NCBI RefSeq assembly: GCF_007970665.1
Contig: NZ_CP042430.1
Location: 4,836,001 to 4,900,000, forward strand
Reading direction: 5' to 3'
From: Baekduia soli
GTDB lineage: Bacteria; Actinomycetota; Thermoleophilia; Solirubrobacterales; Solirubrobacteraceae
DNA: 64,000 nucleotides
This document shows positions 1 to 9,098 of the stretch, one piece after another; the first letter of the stretch is position 1; each line of letters begins with the position of its first letter. A model generated the notes under the pieces. That model searched no databases, was not told the origin of the DNA, and was given only the letters and a program-made list of their open reading frames with translations. A program made the position numbers and the translations under genes.

Positions 1-1
1 G

Positions 2-148
2 CCCGGCGGCTACGACCCCGCCCGGGCCCGCATGCGCACCCGGGAGATCGGTGACACGCTGCGGCGCGTGTTCGACACCGCCGCGGTGGGGGCCACCACG
101 CCCCTGGCCGCGGCGATGAGCGTCGCCCGAGAGAACCTCGCTGCCTGA
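2..148 (+). CDS. C-terminal fragment of a Glu/Leu/Phe/Val-type amino-acid dehydrogenase
   Basis: An open frame enters from the left edge and stops at 146-148, giving 48 residues. The pattern GYDxxRAxxR followed by I-G-D-T-L-R-R-V-F and T-P-L-A-A-A near the end matches the last helices of Leu/Glu/Phe dehydrogenases, NAD-dependent enzymes that oxidatively deaminate amino acids. The catalytic and nucleotide-binding domains lie outside the window, so the assignment rests on a short C-terminal signature and substrate cannot be predicted. It is convergent with the next gene on the minus strand. Confidence 0.55.
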   Translation, partial: PGGYDPARARMRTREIGDTLRRVFDTAAVGATTPLAAAMSVARENLAA

Positions 149-161
149 CGGCGGCGGGGGC

Positions 162-407
162 TCAGACCACGCCGTCGGAGCCCGCGCGCGAGACGGGCGC
201 GGACGCGGGCGCCGCGGCCAGGCGCCGGCGCTCGGCCTCGGCGTCCTCGAGCGTCTCGTCGGGCCAGTGCCCGTTGGCGTCGAAGAACGCGCGGGCGCGG
301 TCCTCCTGACGGCGGTCCTCGTCCCCATGGCGCATCATCCAGATGATCCATCCGACGCCGACGACGCCGGCGACGCAGATGAAGATCCCGTAGATCAGGG
401 AGATCAT
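162..407 (-). CDS. Small single-pass membrane protein, function unknown
   Basis: The product is 81 residues. An N-terminal hydrophobic stretch (about residues 3-24) is followed by a charged basic-acidic segment rich in Arg, Glu and Asp and an Ala-rich tail, so it is probably anchored in the membrane with a cytoplasmic C-terminus. The ATG at 405-407 overlaps the TGA of the upstream MBL gene by four bases (ATGA), which suggests translational coupling in a two-gene operon. A longer open frame runs upstream to 827 but is only the shadow of the MBL gene. I recognise no family. Confidence 0.6.
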   Translation of the reverse strand: MISLIYGIFICVAGVVGVGWIIWMMRHGDEDRRQEDRARAFFDANGHWPDETLEDAEAERRRLAAAPASAPVSRAGSDGVV

Positions 408-1197
408 GCGTCGCCCAGGGTAGACGAGCCCCACTCCGGGCGCTGCACGCCCGGGGGCAGCCGGCCCTCCTCCGCCAGCTTGTCCAGGTGGGCGGCCAGC
501 GTCACGCCCGCCGCGCGCCGCAGGCCGTCGGGGACGTCGTCCCACGCGGCGTCCAGCAGCGCGTCCACGTCGCGCGCGCCGGCGTCCAGCGCCGCGACCA
601 GGCGGCGCTCGCGGTCCAGGCGGTGCGCCACGTAGGCGTCCAGGCGCTCCGCGGCGTCGCCGATCGGCGGGCCGTGGCCGGGGAGCAGCGCCTCGAAGTC
701 GTGCTCGCGCAGCCGCCGCAGGCCGTCGAGGTAGCCCCGCAGCGCGCCGGGGTCGGGCGCGATGAACACGCTGCCCTCGCCGAGGACCGCGTCGCCGGTC
801 AGGCACACGCGCCCGAACGCGAAGCACAGCAGGTCGGGCGCGTGGCCGGGACGGCGATGGCCTGCAGCGGGCCGATCGTGTCGCCGTCGCGCAGCGTGCG
901 GGTGGCCCCGGCGAAGCGGGCCGCGGCGACCGGCACGCCGCCCGCGTGGTGGGCGACCTGCTCGGCGGCGTCGGCGTGGTCGTGGTGGTCGTGCGTGAGC
1001 ACGACGCCGGCGATGCCGCCCCGCGCGGTGCCCTGGGCCAGCACCGCGGCTACGTGCTCCTCCAGCGCGGGCCCCGGATCCACGACCCAGCAGGGATCGC
1101 GGCCGACCAGCCACGTGTTGGTCCCCGAGAGCGTGAACAGCCCCGGGTTGTCCGCGCGGACGAGGGCGACGTCATGGTCGGTCAGCGGGTCGGCCAT
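404..1197 (-). CDS. MBL-fold metallo-hydrolase with an apparent single-base frameshift
   Basis: Two overlapping frames together make one metallo-beta-lactamase-fold protein of about 264 residues. The first half (from ATG 1195-1197) carries S-G-T-N-T-W and the zinc motif H-D-H-H-D-H; the second half carries T-G-D, then G-H-G-P-P-I, and an alpha-helical C-terminal domain as in LACTB2-like hydrolases. Homology breaks near position 848, exactly where P-G-H-A-P-D, holding the third metal-ligand histidine, is expected. Adding one G/C to the local run restores the frame. This is either a sequencing error or a recently broken gene. The substrate is unknown; family members hydrolyse thioesters, lactones or RNA. 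It overlaps the small membrane gene by four bases. Confidence 0.7.
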
Positions 1198-1206
1198 GGC
1201 CCTACG

Positions 1207-2475
1207 CTACGCGACGGCGCCGTCGGCCACGATGGGCCGCCGGGCCCACACCGCGGCGATAACGACGGCGCCCACCCCTGCGACCGCGTAGGCCACGCGC
1301 GGCGACGACGCCGCGGTCAGCAGGCCGCCGACGACGAAGCCGATGCCTGGCGCCACGGCGCCCACGGACTCCAGCAGCCCGGCGGCGCGGGCCTGGTAGG
1401 CGTCGCCCACCGAGTCCTGCAGCGCGGTCATCACCGAGATCCACTGGATCCCGTTGCCGACGCCCCCGACGACGCTGGCCAGGCAGGCGAGCAGGAGCGT
1501 CGGCGAGGCCGCGATCCCCGCATAGCCGACCCCGACGGCCAGCGTGGAGGCGAGCACGAGCACGTGCAGCGACATGTCGCCGGCGCGCGCGAAGACCACC
1601 GACCCCAGGATGACCCCGACGCCCCAGGCGCCGAGCATGACGCCGTAGCCGAGGCTGCTGGAGTGCAGCGTCTCGCGCACGAAGACGACCGAGATCGGCA
1701 CGACGAGCGTGAAGAAGACGATCGCCACGCCCTCCCCGGCGACGAGGCGGCCCGCCGTCGGGTGGCTGCGGACGTGGCTCAGGCCGTCGCGCACCCGGGC
1801 CCGCCACCCCTGGTGGTCGCCGACCACGGCCATCGGCAGGCTCCGGCGCGCGGCGGCCAGCAGCAGGCCCGCGCAGAGGAACGAGCCGGCGTCGATCCAC
1901 AGCGCGGCGTCCACGCCGCCGAAGTGGATGACGACGCCCGCCAGGACGGGCCCGGCCGCGCTCGTGATCGCGTAGGCGACGTTGAGCAGCGCGTTGCCCT
2001 CACGCAGCACGCCGGCGGGCCCGAGCACGCCCGCGACCGCCCCGCGGGTCAGCCCGCGGGCCGTGAGCGCCAGCACGCCGTCGGCGAACGCGAGCGCCAG
2101 GACGCCGGGCAGCCAGAACGCCGTGCTGAGCTGGGCCAGGCCCGCGAACGCCCCGGCCTCCAGGAAGTAGACGACGGGCACGACGCGCCCGATGGCGCGC
2201 TGGTCCAACCCGGCGGTGAGCGCCGGCGAGAGCAGCGCCGGCATCGACTTGGCGGCCAGGAACAGGGCGGTCGTGGCCAGCGCGCTGCCGGTCTGCTGCA
2301 GGACGAGTACGGCCAGGGCCACCACACCGAGCATGTCGCCCAGCCCGTTGAGGGTGTACGAGGCAGCCAGTGGGGAGAACCCGGCAACGCGCAGCGAGCT
2401 CCTCACCGGGCGCAGCTTAGCCACGGATGCGGTCCGACGACCCGCGCGTCGTGCCGCGTCCGAACACCCGCTCAC
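1207..2475 (-). CDS. MFS transporter, 12-helix type
   Basis: The product is 422 residues with about twelve hydrophobic segments and a central basic loop around residues 210-235, as in major facilitator exporters of the Bcr/MdtH/enterobactin-exporter kind. Substrate cannot be read from sequence. The start is uncertain: the longest frame begins with GTG at 2475, only 38 bases from the divergent HD-GYP gene, while GTG codons at 2424 and 2406 lie just before the first helix and would leave room for a promoter. The first about 20 residues are Arg/Ala-rich and probably not translated. It sits 9 bases from the start of the MBL gene on the same strand. Confidence 0.8.
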   Translation of the reverse strand: MSGCSDAARRAGRRTASVAKLRPVRSSLRVAGFSPLAASYTLNGLGDMLGVVALAVLVLQQTGSALATTALFLAAKSMPALLSPALTAGLDQRAIGRVVPVVYFLEAGAFAGLAQLSTAFWLPGVLALAFADGVLALTARGLTRGAVAGVLGPAGVLREGNALLNVAYAITSAAGPVLAGVVIHFGGVDAALWIDAGSFLCAGLLLAAARRSLPMAVVGDHQGWRARVRDGLSHVRSHPTAGRLVAGEGVAIVFFTLVVPISVVFVRETLHSSSLGYGVMLGAWGVGVILGSVVFARAGDMSLHVLVLASTLAVGVGYAGIAASPTLLLACLASVVGGVGNGIQWISVMTALQDSVGDAYQARAAGLLESVGAVAPGIGFVVGGLLTAASSPRVAYAVAGVGAVVIAAVWARRPIVADGAVA

Positions 2476-2513
2476 GCCTAAGGATCGTGGTGCATCGACC
2501 GATATGAAGGGAG

Positions 2514-3863
2514 ATGGCGCGTCGGTCCGTGTTTGCGCTGCAGGCAGCGCTCTTCGTGGCGGCGATCACCGCCGCGGTCTTGACCTCCCGTGCGTCCGAC
2601 TGGCACCCCATCGGACTGGTGGTCGGCCTCCTGCCGCTCATGGTCCTCAGCGAGGCGCTGGCGATCGAGACGAAGTCGCTGCGCCTGTCGGGCGGCTTCA
2701 TCGTCGTCGTGCTGGCCACCGCGCTGCTCGGCCCGGCGCCGGCGCTCGCGCTGCAGATGGTCGCCCTGACCGTCGACGCCATCCGGCGCCCGCTGCCCCG
2801 CGACCTGCGCCTCGCCAACCTCTGCTCGGGGTCGGTCTACCCGATCGTCGGCGCGCTGCTGGTCCGGGCCCTGGGCCTGCCCACCGCCAACGACCTCGAC
2901 TTCGCCCTCGGCGTCTTCGCGGTCTTCTTCGTCACCAACACGGTCAACTTCTCGACGATCGCGATCCCGTTCAGCATCACCCACGGGGTCTCGCTGCGCA
3001 AGCAGGTCGTCACGGCGTTCCTGCCCATGCTCCCGGCCGAGGCGCTCGCCGGGGCCCTGACCGTCACGATCGCGGTGACCTACCGCGCCGTCGGAGCCAC
3101 CGCGCTGGCCGCGCTGTTCATCGTCCTGTTCCTCTTCCAGGTCCTCACGCGCGAGCTCCTGCTCTCCCAGCGCCGCGCCGAGGAGCTCGAGACGCGGTCG
3201 ACCCAGCTGGCCTCCCTGCAGGTCGGGGTGCTGAGCGCGATGCTCCAGACGCTCTCGCTGCGCGACCGCATGACCGCGCGCCACTCGGCCGCCGTCGCGC
3301 GCTACGCCCGGGCCATCGCCGCCGAGATCGGCTGCTCGGAGATCGAGCAGGAGCTCGTCCACACCGCCGGCCTGCTGCACGACATCGGCAAGTTCGCGTT
3401 CCCCGACCGGATCCTGCTCGCCAACCGCAAGCTCGACGACGACGACTGGAACATCGTCCGCACGCACCCCTACCAGGGAGCGCGCCTCGTCCGGCGGATC
3501 GACGGCTACGGACCGGTCGCCGAGATCATCCTGGCCCATCACGAGCGCATCGACGGCCGGGGCTACCCCCGTGGCCTCGTCGGCGAGGAGATCCCGATCT
3601 TCGCGCGGATGATCTCCATCGCCGACACCTACGACGTCATGACCGCGCGCGACTCCTACCGCACGCCGGTCCCCCAGGCCGAGGCCTTCGCCGAGCTGCG
3701 CCGCGTCTCGGGCGCCCAGCTGGACGGCGACCTCGTCGAGGTCTTCATCGGCATCCTCGGCCGGCGCGACCTGACGTTCCAGCACACCACCGACGCCGAC
3801 TTCGAGCACGAGCTCGACTTCGACCGCCGCGTGCTGGGCTACTCGCTGCCCCTCGCGGCCTAG
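2514..3863 (+). CDS. Membrane-anchored HD-GYP domain protein, probable cyclic-di-GMP phosphodiesterase
   Basis: The product is 449 residues. Residues 1-212 form about seven hydrophobic segments, a membrane sensor of the MASE kind; a short coiled linker (about 213-235) leads to an HD-GYP domain. The domain shows H-D-I-G-K at 289-293, the metal-site pair H-H at 342-343, G-R-G-Y-P at 348-352 and D-T-Y-D at 371-374. HD-GYP proteins hydrolyse c-di-GMP to GMP through a metal centre. The complete motif set suggests an active enzyme that couples a membrane or extracellular signal to c-di-GMP breakdown. A purine-rich GAAGGGAG lies immediately before the ATG. Confidence 0.88.
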   Translation: MARRSVFALQAALFVAAITAAVLTSRASDWHPIGLVVGLLPLMVLSEALAIETKSLRLSGGFIVVVLATALLGPAPALALQMVALTVDAIRRPLPRDLRLANLCSGSVYPIVGALLVRALGLPTANDLDFALGVFAVFFVTNTVNFSTIAIPFSITHGVSLRKQVVTAFLPMLPAEALAGALTVTIAVTYRAVGATALAALFIVLFLFQVLTRELLLSQRRAEELETRSTQLASLQVGVLSAMLQTLSLRDRMTARHSAAVARYARAIAAEIGCSEIEQELVHTAGLLHDIGKFAFPDRILLANRKLDDDDWNIVRTHPYQGARLVRRIDGYGPVAEIILAHHERIDGRGYPRGLVGEEIPIFARMISIADTYDVMTARDSYRTPVPQAEAFAELRRVSGAQLDGDLVEVFIGILGRRDLTFQHTTDADFEHELDFDRRVLGYSLPLAA

Positions 3864-4674
3864 CGCCCGGCCGCGCGCTCGGCCGCGCCCCAGGTGCGCC
3901 GCTGCGCGCCTGGAAGGCCTCGGGAGGCCCCGCGCGGCACCCGATCGGGCGCCACGACGGCGTCGCGAGCGCATGCGGCGTCCGGCAGGCAACACCGCGG
4001 GGAGCAGGCGAAAGCTGGCTAGGACATCTGTCCAGACAGCGCTGAATACCCCAAAGTGGGGATGGCGCGATGGACGTCTGAACCAGCAAGATGAGCAACG
4101 ACGGAAAGGTCGCGCCGGCTTTTGCAGGGCTCAGGCGCGACCCGACCGCTATTCGTCCATGTGGCTGCAGGGAGCGCAGCCATCCGCAGAGGGGGGTGCA
4201 CACCATGGGCTGGGGCCACTAGATTTCCCACAACGGTTTTGCCAGGAGGCGCCTCGTACGGCGCCTCCTCGCCGTTAAGCGGCGTTGCGACATTCATCTT
4301 GAGGGATCCGGAGGGTCACTGGACGGGTGTTCGACCGGATTACGGTGTCGATCCGAGGGGGCGCGGTGCCCGTGCCTGCTCAGCGCGCCGCGACCCGGTG
4401 GACCGTGCCCGCCTGCGAGACGACGTCGACCCGGCCGGAGCCGCACGCCACGGGCGGCCGCCGCGGCCGCCGGCGTGGTGGCGGTCGCCCCCGTCGCCGA
4501 CCCCGCCTCGCTCGCGGAGGGCTGGGCGCCCGCGGGCCGGGGTCGCGGTCGCTGCCCCACGCGGCGAGCGCGAGGTCGGCGGTGACGGGCAGCAGCGCGC
4601 GGCCGAGCATCGCGGGAGCAGTTGCAGAGCCTCCCCCACACGAGCCGCCTGGCCGGGGTCGGCACAATGCGGGC
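3864..4674. other. 811-base gene-free region with a structured central part
   Basis: No convincing protein-coding gene was found on either strand. All open frames are short, of low complexity, or shadows of pabB. The segment about 3990-4300 is visibly less GC-rich than its surroundings and contains many inverted repeats, described as a separate entry. The part 4300-4674 is again very GC-rich and shows nothing recognisable except the expected upstream region of pabBC. Confidence 0.6.
4014..4276. ncRNA. Candidate structured RNA of unknown class
   Basis: Several perfect inverted repeats nest or follow one another. An outer stem GCTGG (4014-4018) pairs with CCAGC (4083-4087). Inside it lie GGAC/GTCC (4022-4025, 4030-4033), CAGAC/GTCTG (4033-4037, 4076-4080), GCGC/GCGC (4039-4042, 4065-4068) and CCCCA/TGGGG (4049-4053, 4057-4061). 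Then come a 9-bp stem (4108-4116 with 4134-4142), a 7-bp stem (4162-4168 with 4176-4182) and a 9-bp hairpin with a six-base loop (4245-4253 with 4260-4268). I tested it by eye against RNase P RNA, tmRNA, SRP RNA and the common riboswitches and found none of their conserved cores. The strand is undetermined. It lies between an HD-GYP gene and pabBC. Confidence 0.35.
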
Positions 4675-6779
4675 ATGCCCGCCGGTGTCGCCACTGTCGC
4701 CACCGCCCGCGCCGTGCGCATCGGGCTGCCGGGCGACACGCCGGCCCACCGGGCGGCGCTGCTCGTCTCGCAGGACCGGCGACCCGTGGCGCTCACCGGC
4801 GTCTGGGCGGGGGCGGCGGCGATCGTGGCCGGCGAGCCCGTGCGCATCGCGGGCCCCGGCGACGATCCGTTCGCCCTGCTCGACGACCTGCCCGAGGTCG
4901 GCGAGGCGCCCGCGGACTTCGTCGGCGGCGGATGGCTCGGGACGCTGGGCTACGGCCTCGGGCGCCGCCTGGAGGCGCTCGGACCGCCGCCTCCGGCCGC
5001 CGAGCGCCTGCCGGCCGCGGTCCTCGGGTTCTACGACCACGTCCTGCGCCTGGACGCCGAGGGACGGTGGTGGTTCGAGCGCTGTGGACCGACGAGCGCT
5101 CGGCGCAGCTGGAGCAGCGCCTGCAGACGCTGGGCGACCGGCTCCGCGCCGGAGTGGGCGCGCCGCGGCGGGTCCGGACCGGCCGGTGGTCGGCGACGCC
5201 GTCGGCCGCGGGCCATGCACGGGCCGTGGAGGCCTGCCGCGAGCGGATCGCGGCCGGCGACCTGTTCCAGGCCAACCTCGCCCTGCGCCTGCGCGCGACG
5301 GTGTACGAAGGCCGCCCGGCCGACATGTTCGCGCGCGGCGTCGAGGCGCTCGCGCCCGACCGCGCCGCGTTCGTCGGCGACGGCGACCGCGCCGTCGCGA
5401 GTCTGTCGCCCGAGCTGTTCGTCACGCGCCGGGGCGATGAGGTGGCGACGGCGCCCATCAAGGGCACGCGCCCACGGCGGTCGGACCCCGGCGACGACGC
5501 GGCGCAGCGCGCCGCGCTCCGGGCGTCGGCCAAGGACCGGGCCGAGAACGTGATGATCGTCGACCTCATGCGCAACGACCTGGGACGCGTGTGCACGCCG
5601 GGGACGGTCCGGGTCGGCGCGCTGGCCGAGGTCCGCCCGCACGCCGGCGTCTGGCACCTGGTCTCCGAGGTGTCCGGCCGCCGCCGCGCGGGCACCGGCG
5701 ACGCCGAGCTCGTCCGGGCGATGTTCCCGCCGGGGTCGGTGACCGGCGCGCCGAAGCTCGCGGCCATGGACGTCATCTCGGCGCTGGAGAGCACGGAGCG
5801 CCAGGCGTTCTGCGGGGCGATCGGGCTCGCCTCGCCCGTGGCCGGCCTCGAGCTCAGCGTGGCGATCCGGACATTCGAGTTCGACGGGCCTCACGCCTGG
5901 CTCGACGTCGGGGGCGGCGTCGTCGCGGACTCCGACCCGGCCGAGGAGGCGGCGGAGTGCCTCGCCAAGGCGCGACCGCTGCTGGCGGCGCTCGGCGCCG
6001 GGCCGCCGGCGGCCGTGGCGGTCCGTGACGGGACGGTCGGTGACGCGGCGGCGGTGCCGGTGCCGCCGCGGCTGGGCGCCCGGCCGCGGCGGCGCCCCGA
6101 CCCGGCCGCGGGCGTCTTCGAGACGCTCCTGGTCCGCGACGGGATCGCCGTGGCGGCACGGCGCCATCTCGCGCGCCTGGCGGCGAGCGCCGAGGCGCTG
6201 TACGGCCTGGCGCTGCCGAGCGGTCTGGCGGCGCTGGTCGATCACGCGGCCGTCGAGCACGGGGGCCCGTGCCGGCTGCGCGTCCGGCTGGCCGCCGACG
6301 GCGCGGTCGCGCTGGAGGCCGGGCCCCTGCCGTCTCCGGCCGGCCCGCTCGTGCTCGAGCCCGTCTGTCTGCCGGGCGGGATCGGCGCCCACAAGTGGCA
6401 GGACCGCCGGCTCCTGGAGGGGCTCGAGGCGGTCGCGCTCCCGGCCACGGTGCTCCTGGTCGACCTCGACGGCCTCGTGCTCGAGACGGCCCGCTCGTGC
6501 ATGTTCGCGGTCCGGGACGATGAGCTCGTGACCCCGCCGCTGGACGGCCGCATCCTGCCCGGCGTGACCCGCGCGCGCGTCCTCGAGGCCGCCCGGGCGG
6601 CCGGCGTCGCGGCCTCCGAGCGCCCGCTGCACCTCGACGAGCTGCGCCACAGCGATGCGGCCTTCGCCGTCAACGCGCTGCGCGGCGTCCAGCCCGTCGC
6701 GGCGGTGGACGGGACGCACCTCGGGCGACCCGGCGACCGGGTGCGGACGGTCATCGAGCGGTACCCACAGCTGTGGTAG
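4675..6779 (+). CDS. pabB: Fused aminodeoxychorismate synthase component I / aminodeoxychorismate lyase (PabB-PabC), apparent frameshift
   Basis: The N-terminal about 450 residues are PabB, which with a glutamine amidotransferase converts chorismate to 4-amino-4-deoxychorismate. They show P-I-K-G-T-R-P-R, the M-R-N-D-L-G-R block, G-S-V-T-G-A-P-K and a C-terminal G-G-G-V-V-x-D-S-D. The C-terminal about 240 residues are a fold-type IV PLP enzyme like PabC, which releases pyruvate to give p-aminobenzoate; they show G-V-F-E-T-L-L, a lysine in G-A-H-K-W-Q-D and E-T-A-R-S-C. The fusion covers two consecutive folate-pathway steps. The frame changes near 5079 (W-W-F-E followed out of frame by A-L-W-T-D-E); one extra G restores a 701-residue protein. 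Start ATG at 4675; upstream reading has no conserved sequence. Confidence 0.85.
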
Positions 6780-6904
6780 TGACGGCGCGGCCCTGCTCCC
6801 GGAGCATGCGTCGGCGGCCACGGTCTGGTGCCCCCTTGTCAGCTCGTGGCCGCAGCTGTGCCCGCACCCGGGATCCCGGCGCAGCGCCCACGTCCCGCCG
6901 GCCC

Positions 6905-8973
6905 TCAGAACGCCGTGGCCAGCGCGAACGGGAACACCGGCCCCGCGCCCTTGCGCCGCAGCTGCCCGGCGAGCATCGCCAGGGTCCAGCCGCTGAACCG
7001 CAGGTCGTCGACGAGCAGGCACGACCCCGAGGGCGGCGCGCCGCGCACGGCGAACGCGCCACGGACGTTGGCGACCTGCTGCGGGGCGTTGGCCATCTCG
7101 CGCTGCGGCGGGCCGTCGGCCACGCGCTCGAGCACGTCCTCGTAGGCCAGGCCGAGCGCGACCGCCAGGCGCTGGGCCAGGTCCGGCACCAGGGCGCCGC
7201 TACGGAGGGAGGGCACCGCCGTGACCCAGCTCACACCGACCTGCCACGCCCGGACCGCCTCGGCTGCCGCGGCGACCAGCTCGTCATCAAAGCGCCCTGC
7301 GGCCCGGCCCGAGCGGACCAGCGGATCCCAGCCGCCGTCGCCCATGCGCGCCAGCGCGCGCCCCTCCTCGGCCCGCACGACCTCCGGGATCTTCTTGAGG
7401 CGGCCATCGGCCTCCGGCGCCATCTTCTTGACCTCGAGCACGATGGGCCGCGAGCGCAGATGCCGTGACGCCTCCCGGACGAGGGCGGGGTCCAGCGGGC
7501 CGTCCCACCGGGGCCCGGTGCACACCGAGCAGCGCCCGCAGTCCTGCGGGTCGGGGTCATCGAGCTCCTCCTGCAGCGCCCGCATGAGGCACCGGCCATC
7601 GGCGCCGAACGCCGCCATCGCGGCCTGCTCGCGCCGGCGCAGCTCGGTGATGCGCGCGTAGCGCTCGGCGTCGTAGTTCCATCCGGCGCCGGGCCGCAGG
7701 ATCCAGCGGGAGCCGCTGCGATCGACCGCACCCTCGACGTCGAGGACCTTGAGCAGCCCCTCGATGCGCCCCCGTCCGAGGTTGACCTGCGCCATGAGCT
7801 CCTGCGTCGACGCCCCGTCGCCGGCGACGGCGTCGAGGTGCTCGAGCACGCGGTCCACGACCTCGCGGCGGGGAAAGGCCTGCTCGATGAAGAAGTCCTG
7901 GATACGCCGGTCCTCGGCGCCGCGCAGGAGCACGACCTCCGCGCGGTCGATGCCGCGCCCGGCGCGGCCGACCTGCTGGTAGTAGGCGATGACCGAGCCC
8001 GGCGCCTGGTAGTGGACGACGAACCCCAGGTCGGGTTTGTCGTAGCCCATCCCCAGTGCGCTGGTGGCCACCACGGCCTTGAGCTCGTTGCGCAGCAGGC
8101 GCTCCTCGACGGCGATGCGCTGCTCGGTCTCGATCTCCCCGCTGTAGGCCTCGGCGGCAATCCCCTGCCCCGTGAGCCACGTCGCCACGATGTCGGCGTC
8201 GCGCTTGGTCAGCGTGTAGATGATCCCCGAGCCCGGCAGCTCGGGGAGCCGGCGCGCCAGCCACGCCAGCCGGTCGGCCTGGGCGGCCAGCTCCACGACC
8301 TCGAAGCGCAGGCTCGAGCGCCCGAGCGCGCCGCGGTAGGTCCGCAGCCCGGCGCGCTCGCGGCCGGCCTGCAGCTGCTCGGCGACGTCGGCCACGACCC
8401 GGTCGTTGGCGGTGGCAGTGGTGCACAGCACCCCGACGCCGTCGGGCAGCGCCCGCAGCATGTCGCCGATGCGGCGGTAGTCGGGCGGAAGTCGTGGCCC
8501 CAGTCGCTGATGCAGTGCGCCTCGTCGACCACGAGCAGACCCACGCGCGCGGCGAACACCGGCAGCATGGTCTCGCGGAACTGCGGGTTGTTGAGCCGCT
8601 CCGGGCTGATGAGCAGCAGGTCGACGGCGTCCTCGGACAGCAGCCGCGAGACCTCCTCCCAGGACTCGCGGTTGGTCGAGTTGATCGTGTGGGCCGACAG
8701 GCCGAGCCGCCGGGCGGCATCGATCTGGTTGCGCATGAGGGCGAGCAGCGGCGAGACGATGAGCGTCGGGCCCGCACCACGCTCGCGCAGCAGCGCCGTG
8801 GCCACGAAGTACACCGCCGACTTCCCCCAGCCCGTCCGCTGCACGCAGAGCACGCGCGCGTGGTCCTCGACGAGGTCGCGCACCGCCTCGAGCTGATGCT
8901 CGCGGAACCCGGCCTCGGGCCCAGCCAGGGTCTGCAGCAGCTGCTCGGCGCGGGTGTCGGTCGCGGTGCTCAT
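6905..8973 (-). CDS. RecQ-family DNA helicase with C-terminal phosphoribosyltransferase-like domain, apparent frameshift
   Basis: Starts at ATG 8971-8973 with GGGAG just upstream. The first part has the RecQ helicase motifs T-G-W-G-K-S (Walker A) and D-E-A-H-C-I-S-D-W-G-H-D-F-R-P. The second part has A-L-G-M-G-Y-D-K-P-D, Q-x-G-R-A-G-R-G, a zinc-type cysteine cluster (C-G-R-C-x-x-C) and a winged-helix region. The C-terminus holds V-D-D-L-R-F-S-G-W-T, a PRPP-binding motif typical of type I phosphoribosyltransferases. The two halves lie in different frames, meeting near 8482, where D-Y-R-R-I-G is expected after F-R-P; one missing G explains it, giving a 689-residue protein. The helicase is expected to unwind recombination and repair intermediates. 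Confidence 0.82.
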
Positions 8974-9098
8974 GTGCTCCCGACGGTAGACCACGCGCCG
9001 CCGGCGACCCCCGGACGAGGCGATGCCGACGCAGATCCTGCGCTGGTTCGTGACCATCGACGCGTCCCGCCTCACAGCCCTCGCGCCATCATCCGGCC

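Noticed and set aside
4061-4072. GGGGATGGCGCG resembling the fluoride riboswitch opening
   Set aside because: The rest of the crcB motif is missing and no fluoride exporter gene is near.
4205-4260. GCCACT and GCCAGGAGGCGCC resembling parts of a cobalamin riboswitch
   Set aside because: The conserved GGGAA, GGUG and B12-box context are absent and the spacing is wrong; no cobalamin-related gene follows.
4380-4610. Minus-strand frame starting with V-T-A-D-L-A-L-A-A-W-G, faintly like the start of archease (SHS2) proteins
   Set aside because: Only about 20 residues look like a protein; the rest is Arg/Pro/Ala-rich, changes frame and stops after 75 codons, while archease needs about 140.
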